From Candidatus Hydrogenedentota bacterium (lineage in GTDB: Bacteria; Hydrogenedentota; Hydrogenedentia; Hydrogenedentales; SLHB01), in contig JABWCD010000032.1 in assembly GCA_013359265.1 (NCBI GenBank), positions 1-56,130 on the forward strand: DNA of 56,130 nucleotides, in the 5' to 3' direction. Below the pieces are notes generated by a model. The model was not told the origin of the DNA. It did no database searches and saw only the letters and a program-made list of their open reading frames with translations. The stretch's first letter is position 1, and each line of letters begins with the position of its first letter. This document shows positions 42,199 to 51,998 of the stretch, in pieces. A program made the position numbers and the translations under genes.

Positions 42199-43566
42199 CT
42201 ACGATTCGAGCGCGATGGTTTCGCCGATGGAAGGGATGAATTTCTTGTACACCGCGCTGGTGTTCTGGCTCATCCACGCCGTGGCGTCAGGATCGCCGTG
42301 AACGAAGACGATATTCCTCGGTGCGATGTGGTCGATGAGTTTGCAGAGATCTTCCCGCGTTGCGTGGGCGCTGAAGTTGAACGCCTGCCGGTTCTCCAGG
42401 CGGACCTTGATCGGCGGACCGTCGAGTTCGAACGGTAGCGCCTCGCCGATCTGCGCGCGCAACAGTTTGTAGCCGAGCGTATCGGGATCGAGATAGCCGA
42501 CAAAGAAGATGCCGTGGCGCGGGTCACGCACCATCTCCATAGCGATCAGCGCGGAAGGCGTGTTCTCGACCATCATCCCCGAAGTCGCGACGATGATGCA
42601 GGGCTTGCGCAGCAGGTCGCGCCGGATAGCACCGTCCCACACGTCGCCAATGCGGTTGAACTCCGCGAGCGGACGCAGCTTCGACTCCGGACGAAGGAAG
42701 TCGGTGAACTTGTTGTAAATCTCGTAGATCGCGCGGCCGAGTCCGGACGCGTAGACGGGCACGTCGGGGATGCGGTCGTTCGCCTGCATGCGGCTGATGA
42801 CGTTGAGCAACTCCTGTGTGCGGCCGAGCGCGAACGACGGCACCAGCACGCAGCCGCCCTTGTTCAACACTTTCGCAACCTCGTCGGAGAATCGCTCCAC
42901 TTCGCCCTCGAAGGTGATCGTGTGCCCGTTCTCGTGGGTGCCGCGCGTGCTCTCGATAATGAGCGTGTCGACGGCGACTTCCTTGTCGAGCAGCGTCAGC
43001 CCCGCCATGAGTTCCTGGTGCGTCATGCACACGTCGCCGCTGTACAGGAGCGTGTGGCCCTCGGTCCGCAGCAACACGCTGGCGCTGCCGAGCACGTGGC
43101 CGCTGTGGTGAAAACTCGCGCGGAATGGGCTGTCCCACGTCGGCGAGAATTCACGTTCGTAATGCAACCCGTGGCACCGGCGCAGCGCGCCGTCCACGTC
43201 GCTGTGCGTGTACAGCGGGTAATCCTTGATGCCGCGCTCGATCGCCAGCGTGCCCATCACGGACACGCTGTTGTGCAACATGCGGTCCATAATATTGACG
43301 GTCGGGTGCGTCGCGTAGCAGGCTGCCGCGGGGAATTCGCGCATTGCGAACGGCACCGCCCCACAGTGGTCGATGTGCCCGTGCGATACCAGGACGGCCT
43401 CGGGCGCCTGGACGAGGAGATCGAATTCGGGTAGGGCTACTCTCCCCTCTTTTTTGGGGTGTAAACCGCAGTCGAGGAGGATGTCGTGGCCATCGGCGCC
43501 AATCACGTAGGAGTTGGCCCCAATTTCCGCGCCCCCTCCTATGGCCCTAAAAGTGATGGTGCTCAA
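42199..43566 (-). CDS. Beta-CASP metallo-beta-lactamase-fold nuclease
   Basis: The 455-residue protein has the HxHxDH metal motif (SHGHIDHCGAVP), the His in HHSGHVLGSASV and the Asp in YSGDVCM, followed by a beta-CASP domain with VPSFALGRTQELL, IVATSGMM and the C-terminal FSAHATREDL and VHGDPDA motifs. This architecture is shared by CPSF-73-like RNA nucleases of bacteria and archaea. The start is a TTG at 43566 with GGAGAG upstream. RNA processing or decay is the likely role. Confidence 0.92.
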   Translation of the reverse strand: MSTITFRAIGGGAEIGANSYVIGADGHDILLDCGLHPKKEGRVALPEFDLLVQAPEAVLVSHGHIDHCGAVPFAMREFPAAACYATHPTVNIMDRMLHNSVSVMGTLAIERGIKDYPLYTHSDVDGALRRCHGLHYEREFSPTWDSPFRASFHHSGHVLGSASVLLRTEGHTLLYSGDVCMTHQELMAGLTLLDKEVAVDTLIIESTRGTHENGHTITFEGEVERFSDEVAKVLNKGGCVLVPSFALGRTQELLNVISRMQANDRIPDVPVYASGLGRAIYEIYNKFTDFLRPESKLRPLAEFNRIGDVWDGAIRRDLLRKPCIIVATSGMMVENTPSALIAMEMVRDPRHGIFFVGYLDPDTLGYKLLRAQIGEALPFELDGPPIKVRLENRQAFNFSAHATREDLCKLIDHIAPRNIVFVHGDPDATAWMSQNTSAVYKKFIPSIGETIALES

Positions 43567-43739
43567 GACGCTCTCCGAATCGAGATATTCTAGGAAAGGC
43601 AGGAAATTTTGTCAAAGGCAGCGGCAGGCGCAGGCCAGTGGGCCTTTTGCGGGCCGAGCGTTCGAACGCGCGTGAAGCGCTGGCGCTTATCGGCGACGAT
43701 CACTCGCCGCGGAGAAAGTAAGCGAGGGCGATTCCTCCG

Positions 43740-44297
43740 CTATTCGCGATCTTCGTCTTCTTCATGCTCCTCGCCGGCTTCGTACCCGGCGGCCTGCCCT
43801 TGCTGCGCACCCGGACCAAGCATCGCGTGTGCGCCGTACGTGTGGACCAACACGCCGCCCTGGTGCGCCGTATTAACCAGAAATACGACTGCGACCAGGT
43901 AGAGCAGAAGGAACGCGGAATTCAGCGTGATTGAAGGGACAGGATTGAGGAGTTTCTTGAAAACGGAAGGCGCGGCAACGATGAGTGCGTAAACGATGGT
44001 AACCCCAATCAGCATCGTCCGCGTCGTTTCAGCAAGTTCTTCGTGTCGTTCCAACACGGGTTCGGCGCCCGGTACCCGCTCGGCGAGTTCCGCCCCGGCT
44101 TCGCCCGACAACACGGCTAGGACAGCGCCAATGGTTCCGGCAATCATCAGCGCCAAAGCGCAAGCTGCCAGCACGCGCGCATGTCTCCGCAGGATCACAG
44201 CAAACACAACGAATACCGGCGCGATGAGCACCATGACAATCGGAAAGTGCACGATGAGCGGGTGGATACCGTTCCAGTTGGGCAAGAATGAAAACAT
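43740..44297 (-). CDS. DUF2231-type membrane protein
   Basis: The 185-residue protein has four predicted membrane segments (HPLIVHFPIVMVLIAPVFVV, RVLAACALALMIAGTIGAV, MLIGVTIVYALIVAAPSVF and SAFLLLYLVAVVFLVNTAH) and a C-terminal Glu-rich tail. The HFPIV segment with its His fits the DUF2231 group. Its function is unknown. GGAGGAT lies before the ATG at 44297. The upstream frame is noncoding. Confidence 0.75.
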   Translation of the reverse strand: MFSFLPNWNGIHPLIVHFPIVMVLIAPVFVVFAVILRRHARVLAACALALMIAGTIGAVLAVLSGEAGAELAERVPGAEPVLERHEELAETTRTMLIGVTIVYALIVAAPSVFKKLLNPVPSITLNSAFLLLYLVAVVFLVNTAHQGGVLVHTYGAHAMLGPGAQQGQAAGYEAGEEHEEDEDRE

Positions 44298-44685
44298 GTC
44301 CGATCCTCCGCTTAGGTTTGCCTCCAGCAACGTTAGGTTTGTCTGGCTAGGCCGCTTGGGGGAGGAGCGGTCACGCAATTCATTATAGCCTGTTTCGTCT
44401 GTTCTGCGATGATCGATTCGTTCGCACGATAACGCCCAATCCATCTCCGCATTCGGGCATGCTGATAACTGCGAACGGGGCGCGCGTCGCCCAAGGCCGT
44501 CATGCAAATGTTGCAGAATTCGACACCTTTTGCGGAGCATATGTAAGTGAAATCGACTTCAATTCGTCTATGACACCAGCGTAGCCCGATTGCTGGTCTA
44601 ACGTACATGTCTTCGGCAACGCGTCAAGTCCGAGAGTCTTAGAATCGCCTGGCAGGGCCCGGCCAGATAAAAGGTATTACATCGC
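44298..44685. other. Intergenic region between divergent membrane genes
   Basis: This stretch of about 390 bp between two divergent genes should hold both promoters. CAACGTTAGGTTTG and AGGTTTGCCTCCAGCAACG repeat near 44300-44340. An ORF at 44333-44608 on the minus strand does not look coding. Confidence 0.4.
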
Positions 44686-45429
44686 ATGTCTCCTCGTCGT
44701 CGAATCGCAATTGCACTTACGTTTGGAATCGTTACACACACAGTGTTCGCCGTCTCTGTCGTTGTGATGGTGGACGCATTATACAACGGCTTGCGGATTG
44801 GATTGGGCCCGTTTCACGGATGGTTGGCCTTGCTGACAAACGTATTGTTGATCCTGCAGTTCCCGATTCTTCACTCGTTCTTCTTGTCGAAGAACGGGCG
44901 GCTAATCCTGGCAAAAATCGTTCCGGGCGGACTCGGCGCGGACCTCGCGACGACAACATTCGCATTTATAGGCGCGCTCCAGTTGCTGGCTGCCTTTGGG
45001 CTTTGGTCGCCGAGCGGCGTGACGATTTTCGAGGCGAAGGGTTCGTGGTACTGGTGCATGTTGGCGCTCTATCTCGGTAGTTGGCTGTTCCTCATCAAAG
45101 CCCTGACTGACGCTGGACTGGGTCTGCAAACCGGATATATGGGATGGAGTTCCGTTGTGCGCGGCAGGAAACCGCAACACAACGGATTCCCGACGCACGG
45201 CCTGTTCCGCGTGTGCCGGCACCCGGTATACCTCGGCTTCGCGCTGGTCATGTGGACTGCTCCGGTGCTGACGTTGGACGGATTAGCGCTCGCGGCGGGC
45301 TGGACCTTGTACTGCCTCATAGGGCCGAAGCTGAAGGAAGCTCGTTACCGCGGGTGGTACGGCGACCGGTACGCCGAGTACTGCGCAACGGTCCCCTATT
45401 TCCTGCCTCGCATCCCCCGCGCACGGTAA
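44686..45429 (+). CDS. Isoprenylcysteine/phospholipid methyltransferase-like membrane protein
   Basis: The 247-residue protein has about six membrane segments and the family C-terminal signature CRHPVYLGFALVMW, then LIGPKLKEARYRGWYGDRYA with EYCATVPYFLP. Such proteins (ICMT/PEMT-like) transfer methyl groups from SAM to isoprenylcysteine or lipid head groups. The substrate is unknown. AAAGG precedes the ATG by 12 nt. Confidence 0.85.
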   Translation: MSPRRRIAIALTFGIVTHTVFAVSVVVMVDALYNGLRIGLGPFHGWLALLTNVLLILQFPILHSFFLSKNGRLILAKIVPGGLGADLATTTFAFIGALQLLAAFGLWSPSGVTIFEAKGSWYWCMLALYLGSWLFLIKALTDAGLGLQTGYMGWSSVVRGRKPQHNGFPTHGLFRVCRHPVYLGFALVMWTAPVLTLDGLALAAGWTLYCLIGPKLKEARYRGWYGDRYAEYCATVPYFLPRIPRAR

Positions 45430-45541
45430 CGTCCCATCGCGAGCGCGGTTATGGCACGGCCGGGACTGAACGCCGCCCCGTGATTTATGATAGTCTGCGT
45501 GCGCATCGGTGCAAGGTGCGGGCCCCCGGAGACGCGGCTGC

Positions 45542-47518
45542 ATGGCTATTCTCGACAACGCGCTGCTGGAAGAAAAACGCAGGACGGAAGCGGCGCTTGC
45601 GTATCGCCTGGCGTTCGAGCAACTCGTAACGCGCCTGTCGACGCGGTTTATCCAGTCGTCGGCGCGCGAGTTGGATGAGGCGATCACGTGGGCGTTGCGC
45701 CAGTTGGGCGAATTCACGCACGTGGACCGCTGCGTTGTATTCCAGATGCTCGGCGACTCCACGAACGTCCACTTTACGCACGAGTGGTGTGCGCCCGATT
45801 TCAACTCCACGCAATACCGGTACGCGACGGTGCCCATGGACACGTTCCCGTGGGCCTACGAGATGTACCGCAAGTTTCAGGTCGTCTACGTTTCGGACGT
45901 TGACGAACTGCCGGCGGAAGCCTGGCGCGAACAAGAGATGTGGCGCGCGGCGTCGGTACAGTCGGTCCTTGCCGTGCCGTTGTCGATCGGCAAGGAACTG
46001 CAGGGCGTTATCGCGCTGACAACGGAGCGCGAGAAAAAACTGTGGATGGAAGAGGACATCCGCCTGCTCGAAACGGCCGCGCAAATGGTCATGAACGCCA
46101 TCAGCCGGCAAAAATCGGAAGCGGCGTTGCATCGGATGGAAGCGCAATTTCGCACGCTGGCGGACCAGTTGCCGGCGGCGATCGCAATACTGAACTCGGG
46201 CCGGTTTGTGTACGTGAACGAAGCGTCCGAGCGGCTGTCGGGTTACTCGCGCAACGAAATCACGGCCCTCGATTTGTCGGCATTCCTGCACCCGGAAGAC
46301 CGCGAAGTCGGCCTGCAAATTCTCGATTCCGTATCGCCGGACGAACTCGCGCGCGGGGCCGAAGCGCGGTTCATCGATCGCACCGGAGAAGAACGCTGGG
46401 TCGAAGTGCAGGCGCGGCGCATCGAGTTCGGCGGGAAGGATTCCTTTCTGGTCGCGGCAATCGACACCACCGAGCGCCACAAGGCCGCGGAAGCGTTGCG
46501 GCGCAGCGAGGAACACCTCCGCAGCGTGTTGCAGAATATGCCGGTCATGATGAGCGCGTTCGACGAACGCGGCAATATTATCGTGTGGAACCGCGAGGCC
46601 GAGCGCGTCACCGGATACGCCTCGCCCGAACTCGTCGGTAATCCGCACGCGATGGGAATTCTCTACCCCGATCCGTCGTACCGCGCGCGGGTCGTGGTCG
46701 AATGGGCCGAGCGCGGCGCGGACTACCGCGATCAGGAATGGAACATCGCCTGCAAGGACGGCACCGTGCGCACCGTGTCGTGGTTCAACATTTCCGCGAC
46801 ATTTCCAATTCCGGGCTGGGCGTCGTGGGGAATCGGCGTCGACGTGACGGACCGCCGCAAGCTCGAGCGGCAGGTGCTCGAGATCAGCGCGCGCGAACAG
46901 ATGCGGATCGGACAAGACCTGCACGATCGGCTCGGGCAGCATCTGACCGGCATCGGCTTCAAAAGCCAGGTGCTTGCGGAGGACCTCCAGGCGAAACACG
47001 TGGCCGAGGCGACGACGGCGTCGACCATCGTCGAAATGGTTTCGGATGCCATCAACCAAACGCGCGGGCTGGCGCGCGGGCTGTATCCCGTCCATCTCGA
47101 AGCGGACGGATTGATGACCGCCCTGCACGAGTTGGCGGCGCAAACGCAGTCCCTGTTCAACATTCGGTGCAAGTTCGTGTGCGAGGAACCGATCCTGATC
47201 TACGATGTGTCCGTGGCGACCCACCTGTACCGCATTGCCCAGGAAGCGCTAAACAACGCGGTGCGGCACGGAAAGCCAAAAGCGATCGAGATTGTCCTGC
47301 ACGGCGACGGCGACGACGTCGAACTGCGCATCGCCGACGACGGGACAGGCATCGATCTGGTGTCGAATGGCAATCAGGGTCTCGGCCTGAACATAATGCA
47401 GTACCGCGCGCGAATGATCGATGGCACGCTGCGCATTCAGCGCGGCGATCGCGGCGGGACGATAGTCACCTGTTCGCTGACCGTACCTGCGCCGGGCGAG
47501 TTCGTGGAGAGCGTATAG
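45542..47518 (+). CDS. GAF-PAS sensor histidine kinase, NarL type
   Basis: The protein of about 658 residues has a GAF domain (about residues 35-175), two PAS domains (about 200-325 and 335-445), then HisKA_3 with the phosphorylated His in IGQDLHDRLGQHLTGIG, and a HATPase_c domain (ALNNAVRHGKPKAI, ADDGTGID, GLGLNIMQYRARMI). It senses an unknown signal in the cytoplasm; no membrane segment is evident. Its response regulator starts on the last base of its stop codon (TAGTG), so the two are translated together. The ATG at 45542 has only a distant GGAG. Confidence 0.93.
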   Translation: MAILDNALLEEKRRTEAALAYRLAFEQLVTRLSTRFIQSSARELDEAITWALRQLGEFTHVDRCVVFQMLGDSTNVHFTHEWCAPDFNSTQYRYATVPMDTFPWAYEMYRKFQVVYVSDVDELPAEAWREQEMWRAASVQSVLAVPLSIGKELQGVIALTTEREKKLWMEEDIRLLETAAQMVMNAISRQKSEAALHRMEAQFRTLADQLPAAIAILNSGRFVYVNEASERLSGYSRNEITALDLSAFLHPEDREVGLQILDSVSPDELARGAEARFIDRTGEERWVEVQARRIEFGGKDSFLVAAIDTTERHKAAEALRRSEEHLRSVLQNMPVMMSAFDERGNIIVWNREAERVTGYASPELVGNPHAMGILYPDPSYRARVVVEWAERGADYRDQEWNIACKDGTVRTVSWFNISATFPIPGWASWGIGVDVTDRRKLERQVLEISAREQMRIGQDLHDRLGQHLTGIGFKSQVLAEDLQAKHVAEATTASTIVEMVSDAINQTRGLARGLYPVHLEADGLMTALHELAAQTQSLFNIRCKFVCEEPILIYDVSVATHLYRIAQEALNNAVRHGKPKAIEIVLHGDGDDVELRIADDGTGIDLVSNGNQGLGLNIMQYRARMIDGTLRIQRGDRGGTIVTCSLTVPAPGEFVESV

Positions 47519-48174
47519 TGGAACGCACGTACAAAGTGTTGCTGATCGACGATCATCCGATCGTGCGCCAGGGTCTTGCCGAATTGATCAACCGCGAGAG
47601 TGACATGACCGTGTGCGGCCAGGCGGAGTCCGGCGCGACGGCGCTCGAATTGACGGAAAAATCCCAGCCGGACCTGGCGCTCGTGGACATATCGCTCGAC
47701 GACATGAACGGACTGGTGCTGGTGAAAGGACTGAAATCGCGCCAGCGGAACCTGCGCGTCCTGATTCTGTCGATGCACGACGAGGCGCTGTACGCGGAGC
47801 GCGCGCTCCGGGCGGGGGCACACGGCTACATCATGAAGCGCGAAGCGCCTACGAAAGTTATCACCGGCATCCGGCGCGTGCTCGCCGGCGACGTTTACCT
47901 CAGCGACGAGATTTCCGCGCGAATCATGCGCAAGTTTGCGAGCGGCGCCGACGGCGCGGACGAGTCGCCCGTCGCGCGGCTCAGCGATCGGGAACTCGAG
48001 GTGTATAACCACATCGGCCAGGGCCTGAAGACCAGCCAAATCGCGTCGAAACTCAACCTGAGTGTGAAAACGATCGAAACGTATCGCGAGCACATCAAGG
48101 AAAAACTCGGCCTGAACGACGCCACCGAACTCGTGCAAAGCGCGATCAAGTGGGTCCACGGCGAGGGCAGCTAA
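47518..48174 (+). CDS. NarL/FixJ-type response regulator
   Basis: The 218-residue protein has a receiver domain with the acidic pair in VLLIDDHPIVRQG, phospho-acceptor Asp in LALVDISLDD, and Lys in HGYIMKREAP, plus a LuxR-type helix-turn-helix (LSDRELEVYNHIGQGLKTSQ, then IASKLNLSVKTIETYREH). All phosphorylation residues are present. The GTG start overlaps the kinase stop by one base. It would bind DNA as a dimer after phosphorylation by the adjacent kinase. Confidence 0.95.
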   Translation: MERTYKVLLIDDHPIVRQGLAELINRESDMTVCGQAESGATALELTEKSQPDLALVDISLDDMNGLVLVKGLKSRQRNLRVLILSMHDEALYAERALRAGAHGYIMKREAPTKVITGIRRVLAGDVYLSDEISARIMRKFASGADGADESPVARLSDRELEVYNHIGQGLKTSQIASKLNLSVKTIETYREHIKEKLGLNDATELVQSAIKWVHGEGS

Positions 48175-48314
48175 AGCATTTCAAGTTCGAGCACACCGTC
48201 TGTTTCGTGCTCCTGCTCGTGAGTCGTCATCGTACTCGCACTCGATCCTCGATAAGATCGAGTACGATGACGAGCAGGAGCACGAGCACGCGGTGCAGCC
48301 TATCTTGAAACGCT
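48174..48314. repeat. Hexamer-rich palindromic element, copy 3
   Basis: AGCATTTCAAG at the left end and CTTGAAACGCT at the right end are inverted. Between them CGTGCTCCTGCTCGT and CATCGTACTCG match the reverse complement of GATCGAGTACGATGACGAGC and AGGAGCACG, with 7-nt and 6-nt bulges and a CCTCGATAA loop. It lies between two convergent genes and could act as a terminator or recombination site. It shares hexamers and its right end with the copy at 3866-3992. Confidence 0.75.
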
Positions 48315-48441
48315 CTGGCGGGCGACAATGGCGGTGTTCGGTCCTTGCCGCCGCAGTCCACTCGATACGGGCCGCATACTCGACCGAACGTCCCGCCGCC
48401 GCGTGAGTTCCCGTAGATGTTCCAGATTTCAATTCGACGGT

Positions 48442-49131
48442 TTATTTTCTGCACTGCGCCCTTCCTTCATGCAGGTAAATCCAACGTTCCGCCTGCTGCG
48501 CGAGCGCGTCGTCGTGCGTGACAATCACAAGCGTCATTCGCTCGGAATCGTTCAGCTTCCACAGCAACTCGGTAATCCCGGAGCCGGTCCGCTCGTCAAG
48601 GTTTCCGGTTGGCTCGTCCGCCATAACGACGCTGGGCTTGTTGAACAGCGCGCGCGCGATCGCCACGCGCTGTTGCTCGCCGCCGCTCAGCATACCGGGC
48701 TTGTGCGTCATGCGCTCCGCGAGCCCCACCTTCTCCAACAACTCCTCCGCGCGCGCGCGGCACGACGACCGGCTCGCCCCCATGCAGATCGATGGCATCA
48801 TCACATTCTCGATCGCCGTGAATTCGGGCAGAAGGTGGTAGAACTGGAATACGAACCCGACCTGCTCGTTGCGAATGCGGTTGATCGTGGCGCGATTTGT
48901 CTTCGAGTACGCAACGCCGCGGAAATACACGTCGCCCGCGGTCGGCCGGTCGAGCGTGCCCATGATGTGCAGCAACGTGCTCTTGCCCACGCCCGAAGGC
49001 CCACTGATTGCCAGGCTCTCGCCCTCGCGAACCGTCAAATCGATGCCGCGCAGGATGCGCAACTCGCGCGTCCCGTCGTGGTAGGTCTTCTCGACGCCCC
49101 TGCATTCGAGCACAATTCCCGCGTCACTCAT
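48442..49131 (-). CDS. lolD: Lipoprotein-releasing ABC transporter ATPase LolD
   Basis: The 229-residue ABC ATPase has Walker A GPSGVGKST, the Q loop FVFQFYHLLPEFTAIENVMM, the LSGGEQQRVAIARAL signature and Walker B VVMADEPTGNLD. LolD drives release of outer-membrane lipoproteins from the inner membrane. Its start overlaps the LolC/E stop by 8 bp. The call follows mainly from this partner. Confidence 0.92.
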   Translation of the reverse strand: MSDAGIVLECRGVEKTYHDGTRELRILRGIDLTVREGESLAISGPSGVGKSTLLHIMGTLDRPTAGDVYFRGVAYSKTNRATINRIRNEQVGFVFQFYHLLPEFTAIENVMMPSICMGASRSSCRARAEELLEKVGLAERMTHKPGMLSGGEQQRVAIARALFNKPSVVMADEPTGNLDERTGSGITELLWKLNDSERMTLVIVTHDDALAQQAERWIYLHEGRAQCRK

Positions 49132-50383
49132 AGCGCAACGCATCCACCGGGTCGAGCCGCGACGCGCTCCACGCAGGGTACAACGTGGAGATAAACGTCA
49201 GGATCACGGCCGACACGGTTATCGCTACGATGTCCGTGGGATGAATAGACACCGGGATATGATCGAAGTGGTAAATGACGCTGTTGAACAGGTCAACCCC
49301 AAGCATCCAGGCAATCCACTCCGCGATGGGATTGATGTAATGGGCAAAGATGGTGCCGCCAACCACGCCGAGCATTGTTCCACTCAAACCGATATACAAC
49401 CCTTCGAGCGTGAACAACGTGACTATGGCCTGCGTGCTGACTCCAAGTGTCCGGAGAATCCCGATATCGCGTTTCTTTTCCATCACCACCATGATTAGCG
49501 TGCTCGTGATGTTGAACGCGGCGACCAGCACGATGAACATCAAAATAATGAACATCGCAACTTTTTCCTGTTGCAGCGCCTCGAAGAAATACTGCTGGCT
49601 TTCGTACCACGTCATCGCATGGTACCCCAATTCTTCATTAATCTTTTTCGCGATTTCCCCCGCCTTCATCGGGTCCTGAAGCATGCAGTGGATGCCGTCC
49701 ACACCCTTCTGCCCCTTAAGCTGAGCCGCCGTCTCCAGCGTTACAAACGAATACAGCGAATCGATATCCTGCATCTGCGCTTCCGAAATGCCGCTCACGG
49801 TGAGCCACTTCTGCTGGATCGGTTTGGTTGACAGAGGGCTTGGGCTGTCCTTCGGCGTGATGACGGCAACTTCATCGCCGGTAAACGCGCCCATGTTGTC
49901 GGCAAGAATATAGCCAAGGACAATTTCGCCTTTGCGCGGCAATTCGCCGCCCCCGAATGTGCGCCCCCGTTCGTTGGTGAGGTTTTCTTTGAGGTCGGTC
50001 ACGTCGCGCCCGGCGTCCACTCCAACGACAAACGCCGCGGCGTATTCCTGCCCGCTGACACCGCCGCGCCGCAGCACCGCCTTCACCACGGTGAACGGCG
50101 ATGCGGCGGTGATCTCCGGGATGGAGTTCTGCAAATCCGCAATGACCGTGTCCGGGTTCTCGATCGGATCGTTGAATTTGTCGAACACTTGCAGGTGGGC
50201 ATTGTTGCCCATGATCGCCGCGGTGAGTTCCTCGTCAAAACCGGTCATGACCCCCATGACCACGATGAGCGCCATCACGCCGACGCTGACACCCGCGACC
50301 GAAATAATTGTAATCAAGCCGACAAACCGGCTCTTGCGCTTCCCACGCAAGTATCGTAGCGCTACGAATGCCTCGAACTTCAT
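49124..50383 (-). CDS. Lipoprotein-releasing ABC permease LolC/LolE
   Basis: The 419-residue permease has the FtsX-like fold: an N-terminal membrane helix (FVGLITIISVAGVSVGVMAL), a large periplasmic domain (about residues 45-265) and three C-terminal membrane helices starting with VAMFIILMFIVLVAAFNITS. It forms the channel of the Lol exporter. Only one permease gene is present, so the complex may be a homodimer (LolF-like). It is adjacent to lysS upstream and lolD downstream. The ATG at 50383 is preferred to the TTG at 50389. Confidence 0.9.
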   Translation of the reverse strand: MKFEAFVALRYLRGKRKSRFVGLITIISVAGVSVGVMALIVVMGVMTGFDEELTAAIMGNNAHLQVFDKFNDPIENPDTVIADLQNSIPEITAASPFTVVKAVLRRGGVSGQEYAAAFVVGVDAGRDVTDLKENLTNERGRTFGGGELPRKGEIVLGYILADNMGAFTGDEVAVITPKDSPSPLSTKPIQQKWLTVSGISEAQMQDIDSLYSFVTLETAAQLKGQKGVDGIHCMLQDPMKAGEIAKKINEELGYHAMTWYESQQYFFEALQQEKVAMFIILMFIVLVAAFNITSTLIMVVMEKKRDIGILRTLGVSTQAIVTLFTLEGLYIGLSGTMLGVVGGTIFAHYINPIAEWIAWMLGVDLFNSVIYHFDHIPVSIHPTDIVAITVSAVILTFISTLYPAWSASRLDPVDALRYE

Positions 50384-50490
50384 TGGCAACCGCGTCCGCA
50401 GATTACGCCGATGAATACAGATGCTAAGAAATGCATCTTCATGCCGTACTTTCTCGATTTGAAACTGCGTTCATCTGCGCAATCTGCGGA

Positions 50491-51993
50491 CTATTCTGTC
50501 GGCCTTAGTTGCGGGAATAGTATCACGTCGCGTATGGAACCGGAGTTGGTCAGCAGCATCGCCAATCTGTCGATCCCGATGCCCAATCCAGCCGTCGGCG
50601 GCATGCCGATTTCCAGCGCCGTGATGAAATCCTCGTCCAGATGTTGCGCCTCCTCGTCCCCGCGCTCGCGCTCCTTCGCCTGTTGCAGGAACCGATCTCG
50701 CTGATCGATCGGGTCGTTCAATTCCGAAAATGCGTTGCACAGTTCGAGCGTCCCGATGAACGCTTGAAAGCGCTCCGTAATTGCCGGATTGTCGCGGTGC
50801 TTCTTGGCAAGCGGCGAAATCTCGACGGGGTAGTCATACAGGAACGTCGGCTGGACCAGCTTCGGTTTCACGCACGCGCTCATCACTTCGTCCACAATCT
50901 TGCCATATCCCATCGTGTTATCGACCTTCACGCCCGCGCTCTTCGCCAGTTTCGCGGCTTCTTCGCGATCGCGCGTGGCCGCGAGATCAATGCCCGCATA
51001 TTCCTTGATTGCGTCGAACAGGCGCAGCCGCTTCCATGGCCGTGTCGCGTTGATGGTTGTCCCTTGGTAGTCGAACTCCGGTCCGCCGTTCACCCCATTA
51101 ATGACGGCGCAGAATAGCTCCTCCGTCTCGTCCATCAATCCCAGGTAATCCTGGTAGGCCTCGTAAAGTTCCATCATCGTGAACTCGGGGTTGTGCCGCG
51201 TATCGACCCCTTCGTTACGAAAGTTGCGGTTGATCTCGAACACGCGCTCGAATCCCCCCACGATGAGCCGCTTCAGGTACAGCTCCGGCGCAATGCGCAG
51301 GTAGAGGTCGCAGTCGTACGTGTTGTGATGCGTGATGAACGGGCGCGCGCTCGCCCCGCCGGGGATCGGGTGCAGCATTGGTGTCTCGACTTCGAGGAAC
51401 CCGCGCGCGGTCAGCCACGTCCGCATCGTGTCGATCAACTTGATCCGCTTGCGAAACGTGTCCAACACCTCCGGGTTCGCCACGAGATCGAGATACCGCT
51501 GCCGGTACCGCGTCTCGACGTCCGTCAGCCCGTGGTACTTTTCGGGTAATGCCCGGAGCGATTTCGTCAGCAGCGTGTACGAATCCGCGAAAATGGTGAT
51601 CTCGCCCGTGCGCGTGCGGTGCACGACGCCGTTCACGCCGATGAAATCGCCCAGATCGAGATCGCTCAGCGCGGCAAACGCGCCTTCGCCAATCTTCTTC
51701 TGGTTGAAGTACACCTGCACCCGCGCGCGCTCGTCGCGGATGTCCGCAAACGCGCTCTTGCCGTGATCGCGAAAGGAGACCACGCGGCCCGCAAGCGCCG
51801 CGGGAATCTGGGCTGTGGCCTTGTCCTCCGCTGCGGACTCCTGTTCCTCGAACGCCGCGCGCGCCGATTCGATTGTCGCCGAGCGCCCGAATATGTACTT
51901 GAACGGTTCGTCGCCCCGCGCGCGGATGCGCTCCAGTTTGTCCATCCGATGCTGCTTGAGGTCCTCTTCGGTCGAGTGATGTTCGTCGGACAT
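50491..51993 (-). CDS. lysS: Lysyl-tRNA synthetase, class II
   Basis: The 500-residue class II enzyme has an N-terminal OB-fold (VVSFRDHGKSAFADIRD to GEITIFADSYTLLTKSLRAL), motif 1 (RGFLEVETPML), motif 2 (FERVFEINRNFRNEGVDTRH, followed by NPEFTMMELYEAYQ) and motif 3 (GLGIGIDRLAMLLTNS). It charges tRNA-Lys. It begins 6 bp after the prfB stop, without a strong ribosome site, and precedes lolC/E. Confidence 0.96.
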   Translation of the reverse strand: MSDEHHSTEEDLKQHRMDKLERIRARGDEPFKYIFGRSATIESARAAFEEQESAAEDKATAQIPAALAGRVVSFRDHGKSAFADIRDERARVQVYFNQKKIGEGAFAALSDLDLGDFIGVNGVVHRTRTGEITIFADSYTLLTKSLRALPEKYHGLTDVETRYRQRYLDLVANPEVLDTFRKRIKLIDTMRTWLTARGFLEVETPMLHPIPGGASARPFITHHNTYDCDLYLRIAPELYLKRLIVGGFERVFEINRNFRNEGVDTRHNPEFTMMELYEAYQDYLGLMDETEELFCAVINGVNGGPEFDYQGTTINATRPWKRLRLFDAIKEYAGIDLAATRDREEAAKLAKSAGVKVDNTMGYGKIVDEVMSACVKPKLVQPTFLYDYPVEISPLAKKHRDNPAITERFQAFIGTLELCNAFSELNDPIDQRDRFLQQAKERERGDEEAQHLDEDFITALEIGMPPTAGLGIGIDRLAMLLTNSGSIRDVILFPQLRPTE

Positions 51994-51998
51994 GGCGG

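Noticed and set aside
44333-44608. Cys/Arg-rich ORF upstream of the DUF2231 gene
   Set aside because: It lacks a ribosome site and family match, and lies where the promoters of the divergent genes should be.
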